The notes beneath the pieces are model-generated. The model was not told where the DNA came from. It saw nothing but the letters and a program-made list of their open reading frames with translations, and did no database searches. Positions 27,648 to 35,161 of a stretch of 64,000 bases of DNA are shown here, in pieces (the first letter of the stretch is position 1; each line of letters starts with the position of its first letter). The stretch comes from Pseudooceanicola algae (GTDB lineage Bacteria > Pseudomonadota > Alphaproteobacteria > Rhodobacterales > Rhodobacteraceae): contig NZ_CP060436.1 in NCBI RefSeq assembly GCF_003590145.2, forward strand, positions 2,416,001-2,480,000. Direction: 5' to 3'. Made by a program: the position numbers and the translations under genes.

Positions 27648-30600
27648 CACGCAACCAGCGCTTCGGCCTTCTTGAGGTCGACAGACACCAGCTGACTGAC
27701 GCCCTGTTCCTGCATCGTAACGCCGAACAGCCGATCCATGCGCGCCATCGTCACCGCGTGGTGCGTGATGATCAGAAAGCGGGTGTTGGTCCGGCGGCAC
27801 ATCTCGTCCAGAAGGTCGCAAAACCGCGTGACGTTGGCGTCATCAAGCGGCGCGTCGACCTCGTCCAGCACGCAGATCGGCGCAGGTGTGACAAGGAAGA
27901 CGCCAAAGATCAACGCCAGCGCCGTCAGCGTCTGTTCACCGCCCGACAGCAGCGACAGGGTCGACAGCTTCTTGCCCGGTGGCTGGCACATGATCTCGAG
28001 CCCGGCTTCCAGGGGGTCATCGCTTTCGACCAGTACAAGGCTGGCTTCGCCGCCGTTGAACAGATGGCGGAACAGGGTCGAGAAATTGGCATTTACCTCT
28101 TCGAAGGCGGCCAGCAGCCTTTCGCGGCCTTCCCGGTTCAACCCGGCAATCCCGTGGCGCAACTGGCGGATCGCCTCTTCGAGGTCGGCTTTTTCGGTGA
28201 CCAGCGTGCCGTGTTCCTCGCGCACTTCGGTGGCGTCCTCCTCGGCCCGCAGGTTGACCGCACCCAGCGCGTCGCGCTGGCGTTTCAGGCGGTTCACATC
28301 GACCTCGATCTCGTCCGACGCGGGCATGGACTCGGGGTCTGCGTCCAGGCTTTCCAGAAGCTGCTTCGGCGTCATTTCCTGCGCCTCGGCGATGCGTTCG
28401 GCGGCATGGGTCACGCCTTCGGCGGCGGCATCGGCGCGGGCCTCGGCGCGGGCGCGGGCCTCGCGCGCTTCCGAGGCAAGGCGCTCTGCCTCGCGTTCGG
28501 TGGCGACGGCTTCGCGCAGGGCGGCCTCGGCGCCGGTCAGCTTGTCGGTGGCCTCGGTCTTGCGGCGGTCGCAGGTCGTGATCTCGGCGCTCAGGGCGGC
28601 ATGTTTGGCGTCCAGTTCTTCCGGCGCGGCCATGGCGTCGTAAAGCTGATCCTCGGCCTCTTCCCGGCGTTCGTCCAGTTCCGCGATCCGGCGGTCCGCG
28701 CTGTCGAGGCGGTGACGCCAGCCGCTGACTTCCTTGGTGATTTCCTGACGACGCTTGGTGCGCGCCTCGCCTTCGCGGCGGATCTCGTCATGGGCAGCGC
28801 GGCGGGACATCATCGCCATCCGCGCGGCTTCCACAGCCATGCGGATCTGTTCAATCGCCGCGCGGGCGTCTTCAAGGTTCTCGAGCCCCGCCACAGCCTT
28901 TTCGGCATCCTTGACCTGAGACCGCGCGGCCATGGCTTCGTCTTCGTGACGCGCCACCGCCAGCCCGAGAGATTCCAGCTTGCTGGCCGCAAGATTGCGA
29001 TCGGCCTCGGCGCGGCTGAGGCGACGAGCCGCTTCGGCCAGGCCGCGGTCGGCTTCGGCGCGGGCCTGCCGGGCGGCCTTGTCCGCCGCCGACAGGTCGG
29101 CAAGGCGCGCCGACAGGCCTTCGTGGGTGGCACGGGCGTCTTCGGCGCGGGCCTCGGCCTCGGCCAGTTCACCGCGCAGTTCGGCAAGCCGGTTCATCTG
29201 TTGCAGCCGCAGCGCGGCGGCCGAGGGCGCGTCTTCGGCCCAGGCGCGGTAGCCGTCCCAGCGCCAAAGGTCGCCATCCCGCGTGACCAGCCGCTGACCC
29301 GGTTTCAGCGCCGCCTGAAGGGTCGCGCCCGTCGCTGCATCGACCAGCCCGATCTGGGCGATCCGGCGCCCCAGCACGCCCGGCACCGTGACATGATCCG
29401 ACAGCGGCGCGGCCCCGTCGGGCAAGGCCTGCGCACTGTCGTAACCCGGTAGATCGACCCAGCCCGAGGGCCCGTCGCCTGCCACCAGCGGCGCCTTCAG
29501 GTCATCGGCCAGCGCCGCACCCAGAGCCTTCTCGAAGCCGGGATCGACCCGCAGGCTGTCGAGGATCTGCTTGCCATCCCCCGCCTCGCGATCGACCAGC
29601 CGCGCCAATGAGCGGACCTGGGCATCAAGCGCATTCACTTCGCCTTCTGCCGAGGCACGGGCGGCACGGGCGTCGGCCTCTTCGGATTGCGCATCCGCGC
29701 GGGCATCTTCGGCTGCCGACAGGGCCTCTTCGGCGGCTTCAGCGGCTTCGCGTGCCATGTCTTCGGCCTCGACCGCCTCCTCGAAGGTTTCGCCGGCCAG
29801 TTCGGCACTGTCCCGGGCGGCAGAGACCGCAGCGCGGGCTTCGCCCTGTTGCGCTTCGCTGCGCGCCAGGGTCTTGCGGCTGTCCTCCAGCAGTCGATGC
29901 GCCGATTGGTGGCGGGCCGACAGGCGGGCGACGTCTTCGGTCAGCTGCGACAGGTCCGCTTCGCGCTCTGTCAGGACCGAGGCGGCCTCTTGCGACAATT
30001 CCGCCGCTTCGGCCAGCCGGTCGGGATGGCCGTCATGGGCCTTGGCGATTTCGCGCGCTTCCCAGTCGAGCCGTTCGATGGTCTCGCCCGCATCCTTGTT
30101 GAGCCCGGCTTCGCGTTCCCGGTCGCGCACAAGCTGCTCGATCCGGGATTTCAGCGTCACGATGGTCTGGGCCGCGCGGTCCTGCTGTTCCTTCAGCGAA
30201 TCCCGCTCGACGATCAGGCGTTGCAGGATGGCGGCAGCGATGGCCTGATCCTCGCGCAGCGGCGGCAGGCCTTCTTCGCCGGTGGCGCGGGCAGCCTCGG
30301 CCTCGCGCGCGGCACGTTCGGCGGCCGAGGCGGCGGTGGAACGGGTACGCAATTCGGTCAGCGCGGCATTGCGCGCCTCGTCCGCTTCGCGCCAGCGCCG
30401 ATAAAGCAACATGCCCTCGGCGCGCCGCAGATCGGTACCGATGGCCCGATAGCGCGCCGCCTGCCGCGCCTGACGGTCCAGCGTCGCCAATTGCTGAGCC
30501 AGCTGTTCGATCACGTCGTCGACCCGCAGCAGGTTCTGTTCGGCCCCCTTCAGCTTCAGCTCGGCCTCGTGGCGACGCTGATAAAGGCCCGAGATCCCCG

Positions 30601-31102
30601 CCGCCTCTTCCAGAATGCGCCGCCTGTTCTTGGGTTTGGCGTTGATCAGCTCGCTGATCTGCCCCTGACGCACCAGCGCCGGACTATGCGCGCCCGTCGA
30701 GGCATCCGCGAAAAGCATCTGCACATCGCGCGCCCGCACGTCGCGCGCATTGGCCTTGTAGGCGCTGCCCACGTCGCGGGTGATCCGGCGCACGATCTCG
30801 ATCTGGTCTTCGTCGTTGAACCCCGGTGGCGCCAGCCGGTTGCGGTTGTCGATATGCAGGCTGACCTCGGCAAAGTTCCGCGCCGGGCGGGTGGCGGCCC
30901 CGGCAAAGATCACGTCCTCCATCCCGCCGCCCCGCATGGCAGTCGGGCGGTTTTCCCCCATGACCCAGCGCAGGGCCTCCAGCAGGTTGGACTTGCCGCA
31001 GCCGTTCGGCCCGACAACGCCGGTCAGCCCGTCGTGGATGATCAGGTCGGTCGGGTCGACAAAGCTTTTGAAGCCGGTGAGCCTGATGCGGGAAAAGTGC
31101 AA
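27647..31102 (-). CDS. smc: Chromosome segregation ATPase SMC
   Basis: 1151 residues, the normal SMC length. The N-terminal head has the Walker A GPNGCGKSNLLEALRW (about 32-47); long coiled coils rich in Ala, Glu and Arg flank a hinge at about 505-660; the C-terminal head has the ABC signature LSGGEQ (about 1052-1057) and Walker B ICVLDEVDAPLDD. With ScpA and ScpB it forms the condensin that organises the replicated chromosome. It is monocistronic on the minus strand; its very high GC and biased codons create long open frames on the opposite strand that are not genes. Confidence 0.97.
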   Translation of the reverse strand: MHFSRIRLTGFKSFVDPTDLIIHDGLTGVVGPNGCGKSNLLEALRWVMGENRPTAMRGGGMEDVIFAGAATRPARNFAEVSLHIDNRNRLAPPGFNDEDQIEIVRRITRDVGSAYKANARDVRARDVQMLFADASTGAHSPALVRQGQISELINAKPKNRRRILEEAAGISGLYQRRHEAELKLKGAEQNLLRVDDVIEQLAQQLATLDRQARQAARYRAIGTDLRRAEGMLLYRRWREADEARNAALTELRTRSTAASAAERAAREAEAARATGEEGLPPLREDQAIAAAILQRLIVERDSLKEQQDRAAQTIVTLKSRIEQLVRDREREAGLNKDAGETIERLDWEAREIAKAHDGHPDRLAEAAELSQEAASVLTEREADLSQLTEDVARLSARHQSAHRLLEDSRKTLARSEAQQGEARAAVSAARDSAELAGETFEEAVEAEDMAREAAEAAEEALSAAEDARADAQSEEADARAARASAEGEVNALDAQVRSLARLVDREAGDGKQILDSLRVDPGFEKALGAALADDLKAPLVAGDGPSGWVDLPGYDSAQALPDGAAPLSDHVTVPGVLGRRIAQIGLVDAATGATLQAALKPGQRLVTRDGDLWRWDGYRAWAEDAPSAAALRLQQMNRLAELRGELAEAEARAEDARATHEGLSARLADLSAADKAARQARAEADRGLAEAARRLSRAEADRNLAASKLESLGLAVARHEDEAMAARSQVKDAEKAVAGLENLEDARAAIEQIRMAVEAARMAMMSRRAAHDEIRREGEARTKRRQEITKEVSGWRHRLDSADRRIAELDERREEAEDQLYDAMAAPEELDAKHAALSAEITTCDRRKTEATDKLTGAEAALREAVATEREAERLASEAREARARAEARADAAAEGVTHAAERIAEAQEMTPKQLLESLDADPESMPASDEIEVDVNRLKRQRDALGAVNLRAEEDATEVREEHGTLVTEKADLEEAIRQLRHGIAGLNREGRERLLAAFEEVNANFSTLFRHLFNGGEASLVLVESDDPLEAGLEIMCQPPGKKLSTLSLLSGGEQTLTALALIFGVFLVTPAPICVLDEVDAPLDDANVTRFCDLLDEMCRRTNTRFLIITHHAVTMARMDRLFGVTMQEQGVSQLVSVDLKKAEALVA

Positions 31103-31329
31103 AGCCTGAGCCTTTCACGGGTTGTGATGATTCCGAGTATGGTCCCGACTCTGCGGACCCAACTGCGGCCTGTCAACGAAGACACCGCAGCATACGGTAG
31201 CGTTTCAGCACTTTTCCACAAGATATTGCTCACCCGCCCCGCAATCTCCGCTGCCGCAGGCGCGCTTTCGCCCGCGCCGGCCCCGCGATTCGCCTTGACG
31301 GCGGGTCGGGCAATGGGCACCACTAAGCC

Positions 31330-31523
31330 GGTACGGTTCCCCCGACCGGGCGCAAAGCGCCCTGGGGGTGAAACGGGAATGCGGAACGGGCGACCCATGC
31401 AGGGGCCCGATAGCCGCAGCCGCCCCCGCGACTGTGACGCGGCAAGCGGGACTGAAACGCCACTGGGTTCGCCCGGGAAGGCCAGTTCCGCGCCAGAGCC
31501 GTCAGCCAGGAGACCGGCCGTAC
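31330..31523 (+). promoter_or_regulatory. Cobalamin riboswitch controlling cbtBA
   Basis: The plus strand shows the parts of an AdoCbl riboswitch: a GGTTCCCCC start, paired CGGGCGC-AAA-GCGCCC, GGTGAAACGGGAAT, the core GCCACTGGG near 31459, and the B12-box GCCAGGAGACCGGCC at 31505-31519. It lies 53 bases upstream of cbtB, within a 473-base leader after smc. High B12 would be expected to shut off the downstream cobalt-uptake genes. Confidence 0.93.
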
Positions 31524-31575
31524 ATGTGGAAACCAACGCAAACCGTCGGGTGTGACGGTGAAGGAGAGTACAAAC

Positions 31576-31758
31576 ATGACGACCCAGGTCCAGCAGACGA
31601 CAACCGTCGGCGCCAAGAATACTTCCAGCCTCCTGGCGCCGGTAGCAGCCATCCTCATTGGCGCTTCCGTGGTCATGATCGCCGGCTTCTCGCATGCGGA
31701 AACGCTGCATGACGCGGCCCATGACGTGCGTCACGCAACCGGCTTTCCCTGCCACTAA
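31576..31758 (+). CDS. cbtB: CbtB, small subunit of cobalt transporter
   Basis: 60 residues from ATG 31576 with AAGGAGAG upstream. One transmembrane helix (LLAPVAAILIGASVVMIAGF) is followed by the His-rich periplasmic end HAETLHDAAHDVRHATGFPC, the CbtB hallmark. It lies directly under the cobalamin riboswitch and three bases before cbtA. CbtAB is a predicted cobalt importer found with B12-regulated genes in alphaproteobacteria. Confidence 0.94.
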   Translation: MTTQVQQTTTVGAKNTSSLLAPVAAILIGASVVMIAGFSHAETLHDAAHDVRHATGFPCH

Positions 31759-31761
31759 GCC

Positions 31762-32463
31762 ATGTTCAGCAAAATTTTTACCAGCGCGTTGTTCGCTGGC
31801 TTCCTCGCCGGGCTGATCGCCGCGGCGTTGCAACTCGTGTTCGTCGAGCCCGTCCTGCTTCATGCCGAGCTTTACGAGGGCGGCACCCTTGTCCATTTCG
31901 GGGCCGAAGCGGTCAGCGCCCATCAGGATCTTGGGCCCTTCGACATGGTCCGCAACGGGCTGAGCGTGCTGTTCATGGCGCTGGTCTATGTCGCCTATGC
32001 GCTCGCGCTGGTGGCCTTCATGTCCATCGCGCAGGACCGTCACGGCGCGACCATCGACGGCCGGCACGGGATCCTCTGGGGCATCGCGGGCTTTGTCACC
32101 GTTCATATGGCCCCCGCCTTCGGCCTGCCGCCGGAACTGCCCGGCGTCGCCGCCGCCGACCTGCTGCAACGCCAGATCTGGTGGGGCTGCACGGTGGTGG
32201 CTACGGGGGCAGCGCTCTGGCTGGTCGCCTTTGGCAAGGGTCCCGTGGCCTGGGGCATCGCGGTCCTGCTGCTGCTGGCCCCGCAGGTGATCGGCGCGCC
32301 GGAACCCGATGTCTTCATCGGCCCGGTCCCGCCGGAGCTTGGCAGCCATTTCGCCAGCCGCGCGCTTGGCGTCGGCCTTGCCGCCTGGGTGCTGACGGGT
32401 CTTTTCGCCGGCCACTTCTGGCAGCGCGAGACGGCAAGCGGCGCAGCCCGTGCGGCCGCCTGA
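31762..32463 (+). CDS. cbtA: CbtA, membrane subunit of cobalt transporter
   Basis: 233 residues with five or so hydrophobic helices (FAGFLAGLIAAALQLVFVEP; VLFMALVYVAYALALVAFM; a long central VTVHMAPAFGLPPELPGVAA). The HMAPAFGLPPELPG segment is typical of CbtA. It pairs with CbtB in a predicted cobalt importer controlled by the cobalamin riboswitch. A 115-base gap separates it from the next gene, so the His-rich protein downstream may be in the same transcript. Confidence 0.93.
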   Translation: MFSKIFTSALFAGFLAGLIAAALQLVFVEPVLLHAELYEGGTLVHFGAEAVSAHQDLGPFDMVRNGLSVLFMALVYVAYALALVAFMSIAQDRHGATIDGRHGILWGIAGFVTVHMAPAFGLPPELPGVAAADLLQRQIWWGCTVVATGAALWLVAFGKGPVAWGIAVLLLLAPQVIGAPEPDVFIGPVPPELGSHFASRALGVGLAAWVLTGLFAGHFWQRETASGAARAAA

Positions 32464-32578
32464 CTGCGCGCCAGTCGCTCTGGCGCCTTCGCAGAACACC
32501 CATCGTCCTGCCCGCCTCTGAAAGGACGGTGCGTGCCACTGCGCGCCGTCCAACCGACCTTCAAGGATCCGATACGAT

Positions 32579-33112
32579 ATGAAAAACCAGTTTCTCATGC
32601 TGATCATCGGGCTGTTCTTCGGCGCCGGCTTCGGCTTTCTGATCTCGGCCGGCCCCCTGCCGTCGGGACATGACCACGCCAGTCACGAGGGCCACCACGT
32701 CACCGCCCCCCCCGCCGCCCCCGAAGACATCACGCCCGCCGCCGCTCCGGCCGGCATGTCCCCGATGATGCCCCATGACCATTCCGATACGGCCGAGAAC
32801 GGCGCCCCCGTCAGCGTCGATTTCGAGGCCTTTGCCGAAGGCGAAGGCAGCGTGAACCTGCATATCCTGACCACGGATTTCCGCTTTGCGCCCAACGCGG
32901 TGAACACCATGCCGAAGACGGGCGAAGGTCATGCCCATGTCTACGTGGATGGGGAAAAGATGGCCCGCGCCTATGGGCCCTGGATCAACCTGACCGGCCT
33001 TGATCCCGGCAAGCAGGTCACGATCCGCGTGACCCTGAACGCAAACAACCACCAGCCGCTGACCCAAGATGGCACACCGGTGGAAGCCTGGCACAGCCTG
33101 GTGGTCAAGTAA
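32579..33112 (+). CDS. Membrane-anchored His/Met-rich periplasmic protein, unknown
   Basis: 177 residues. An N-terminal helix (FLMLIIGLFFGAGFGFLISA) has no clear cleavage site and probably anchors the protein in the inner membrane. A low-complexity periplasmic stretch follows with HDHASHEGHH and MSPMMPHDHSD, suited to metal binding. The C-terminal half (about 80-177) is a compact beta-rich domain with GEGHAHVYVDGEKMARAYG and NNHQPLTQDG. No named family is recognised with confidence. It lies after cbtBA and before the cobW group, which suggests a role in periplasmic cobalt or copper handling; this is inference. Confidence 0.78.
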   Translation: MKNQFLMLIIGLFFGAGFGFLISAGPLPSGHDHASHEGHHVTAPPAAPEDITPAAAPAGMSPMMPHDHSDTAENGAPVSVDFEAFAEGEGSVNLHILTTDFRFAPNAVNTMPKTGEGHAHVYVDGEKMARAYGPWINLTGLDPGKQVTIRVTLNANNHQPLTQDGTPVEAWHSLVVK

Positions 33113-33145
33113 CCGATGCCCCGCCTGCTGCCCCCAAGCCCCGGA

Positions 33146-33469
33146 TCACGCCGGGATCCGGCCGATCAGGCAATGGCGCAACGCGCCCATCGGACGGGCG
33201 TCCTCGATCCGGCCCTTCGGCGCGGCGCGGTAAAGCCGCAGAAATGTGACAAGATCCGGCGCCATTGCCGCGCTGACCCCGCCGAACAGGTAGGCCTCGC
33301 GCCCCGGTTCGCGGATCGCCAGCGCACCGCCTTGGGCGCAGGCGTTCATGCAGGGCACCAGCCGCAGGGGTTCGTCCCCGACCAGCGCCCCAAGCGCCTC
33401 GTACAATGCCACACCGCCCTCGCAATTCGCACATACGGAAATCACGGCATCCCCCTTTTCAGGCCTCAT
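33146..33469 (-). CDS. Second DUF1636-like Cys-motif protein
   Basis: 107 residues from ATG 33469 (MRPEKGDAVISVCANCEGG). Cysteines occur as CANC near residue 14 and as CMNACAQGG further on, the thin ferredoxin-like spacing of DUF1636. It lacks the clear DTC motif of the copy at 23989. It is the only minus-strand gene in the cobalt cluster and is divergent from cobW; a 15-bp perfect inverted repeat sits five bases upstream of its start codon. An in-frame start at 33532 would make that repeat coding, which I consider less likely. Confidence 0.75.
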   Translation of the reverse strand: MRPEKGDAVISVCANCEGGVALYEALGALVGDEPLRLVPCMNACAQGGALAIREPGREAYLFGGVSAAMAPDLVTFLRLYRAAPKGRIEDARPMGALRHCLIGRIPA

Positions 33470-33474
33470 GTCCG

Positions 33475-33509
33475 GCCCCGTCCCGCAGGCCTGCCCTGCG
33501 GGACGGGGC
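33475..33509. promoter_or_regulatory. Perfect 15-bp inverted repeat between DUF1636-like gene and cobW
   Basis: GCCCCGTCCCGCAGG (33475-33489) and CCTGCGGGACGGGGC (33495-33509) are exact reverse complements with a 5-base loop. On the minus strand it ends 5 bases before the DUF1636 ATG, so an RNA hairpin would cover its ribosome site. It is 39 bases upstream of cobW. No T-run follows in either direction. Confidence 0.6.
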
Positions 33510-33548
33510 ATTGATACGCCAAACCCGTCCATTCAGAAAGACAGCACC

Positions 33549-34610
33549 ATGCCCGCCAAGATCCAAGCCACCGTCATCACCGGTTTCCTCGGCGCCGGAA
33601 AGACCACCCTGATCCGCCATCTGCTGGCCAATGCCGGTGGCCGGCGGATCGCGCTGATCATCAACGAATTCGGCGATCTCGGCGTTGATGGCGACATCCT
33701 CAAGGGCTGCGGCGATGCCACCTGCCGCGAGGAAGACATCGTCGAGCTGTCCAACGGCTGCATCTGCTGCACCGTTGCCGAAGACTTCATCCCCACGATG
33801 GAGGCCCTGCTGGCCCGCCCCGACCGTCCCGATCATATCGTGATCGAAACCTCGGGCCTCGCCTTGCCGCAACCGCTGATCCGCGCGTTCAACTGGCCCG
33901 CGATCTCGACAAAGGTGACGGTGGACGGCGTGGTGACCGTGGTCGATGGCAAGGCCGTGACCGAGGGCCGTTTTGCCCATGACGAAACCGCCGTGGCCGC
34001 CGCCCGGGCCGCCGATGACAGCATCGACCATGAAACCCCGCTGGCCGAATTGTTCGAGGACCAGCTGGCCTGCGCCGACATGATCGTGGTGAACAAATCC
34101 GACCTGCTGACCTCGACAGAGCTGAGCAGCACCATGGAGGCCCTGAAATCCGGCGCCCGCGCCTCGGTTCAGCTGGTGTCTTCGGCCATGGGCGCCCTGC
34201 CTGCCGATGTGCTGCTTGGCATGCAGACCGGGGCCGAGGCCGACATGGAGGCGCGGCACGAGGTCCATCATCATCACCACCACGACGACGACGCAGAGGA
34301 CGATGATCACCACCACCATCATGACCACGATGATTTCGAAAGCTTCGTCGTCACCCGCCCCGAAATCACCGACCCCAAGGCGTTCTGCCTGCAGGTCGCC
34401 GAGGTCATCCGTGCCCACGACATCCTGCGACTGAAGGGCTTTGCCGCCGTCACCGGCAAGCCCATGCGCCTGACCATCCAGGCGGTCGGCCCACGCATCG
34501 ACAGCTATTTCGACCAGCCCTTCGGCAGCACCCCGCGCGAAACCCGCCTGGTGGTGATCGGGCAGGCCGGCCTTGACCGCGCCGCCATCGAAAAGGCGCT
34601 GAGCGCATGA
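33549..34610 (+). CDS. cobW: CobW, metal-binding GTPase of cobalamin biosynthesis
   Basis: 353 residues from ATG 33549. The G3E GTPase domain has the P-loop GFLGAGKTT (12-20), the metal site CICC (71-74) and the guanine-specificity region NKSDLL. A His-rich insert at about residues 236-262 carries runs of His and Asp. The CobW_C domain ends the protein. CobW supplies Co2+ to the CobNST chelatase, and cobN follows one gene later. The stop codon overlaps the GNAT gene start (ATGA). Confidence 0.95.
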   Translation: MPAKIQATVITGFLGAGKTTLIRHLLANAGGRRIALIINEFGDLGVDGDILKGCGDATCREEDIVELSNGCICCTVAEDFIPTMEALLARPDRPDHIVIETSGLALPQPLIRAFNWPAISTKVTVDGVVTVVDGKAVTEGRFAHDETAVAAARAADDSIDHETPLAELFEDQLACADMIVVNKSDLLTSTELSSTMEALKSGARASVQLVSSAMGALPADVLLGMQTGAEADMEARHEVHHHHHHDDDAEDDDHHHHHDHDDFESFVVTRPEITDPKAFCLQVAEVIRAHDILRLKGFAAVTGKPMRLTIQAVGPRIDSYFDQPFGSTPRETRLVVIGQAGLDRAAIEKALSA

Positions 34611-35080
34611 TCACCGTCACCCCTGCCGCCGCGACGGACCCGGAGGCGGTCCGGCTTCTCGATGCCTCGCAGGCCCTGATGAAACAGCTTTACAAGCCCG
34701 AGGAAAACAATTTCCTCAGCCACGCCGCGCTCAGCCGCCCGGATATCCGCTTTTTCCTGGCCCGCAGCGGTGACGAGGTTCTCGGCTGCGGCGCCCTGCA
34801 GATCAAATCCGGCTATGGCGAGATCAAGAGCTTCTACACCGACGAAGCCGCCCGTGGCCGTGGCGTCGGCTCGGCCCTGCTGACCCGGATCGAAGACGAA
34901 GCCCGCGCCAATGCCCTGCCCATCCTGCGCCTTGAAACCGGTGACGCCCTTGCGGCGGCCTGCCGTCTTTACGAGGCAAGGGGATATGCCCGCTGCGGCG
35001 CCTTCGGCGATTACGCGGACAATGGCGTGTCGGTCTTCATGGAAAAGACGCTGCCCCCGGCACAAGCGGACGCCGGATAG
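34607..35080 (+). CDS. GNAT-family N-acetyltransferase coupled to cobW
   Basis: 157 residues. The acetyl-CoA binding motif is the Q/RxxGxG/A region DEAARGRGVGSALLTRIE, with LEVLGCGAL-like beta strands before it (GDEVLGCGALQIKSGYGEIKS in sequence order, split over strands) and YEARGYARCGAFG after it. Its ATG overlaps the cobW stop, so it is translated together with cobW. The acceptor is unknown. Similar GNATs often accompany cob genes in Rhodobacteraceae as I recall, but no B12 step is known to need one. The next gene, cobN, follows after a hairpin repeat. Confidence 0.88.
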   Translation: MITVTPAAATDPEAVRLLDASQALMKQLYKPEENNFLSHAALSRPDIRFFLARSGDEVLGCGALQIKSGYGEIKSFYTDEAARGRGVGSALLTRIEDEARANALPILRLETGDALAAACRLYEARGYARCGAFGDYADNGVSVFMEKTLPPAQADAG

Positions 35081-35093
35081 CGCTTTAATCCTG

Positions 35094-35148
35094 TCAGAAA
35101 TACTCCCGCCGGAGGCTCCTGCCCCCTCCTTCCTCCGGCGGCCCGATC
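35094..35148. repeat. Hairpin element, copy C (partial match)
   Basis: AGAAATACTCCCG is followed by a perfect 10-bp inverted repeat, CCGCCGGAGG (35106-35115) and CCTCCGGCGG (35132-35141), around a pyrimidine-rich loop holding GCCCCC. The left side resembles copies A, B and D but the GGGGGC/GCCCCC arm pair is incomplete. It separates the GNAT gene from cobN. Confidence 0.45.
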
Positions 35149-35161
35149 AAAGGCGCTGTCG

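Noticed and set aside
29687..31555. A 622-residue open frame on the plus strand, opposite smc
   Set aside because: It mirrors smc codon bias, shows no domain and runs through the riboswitch region, so it is a shadow frame.
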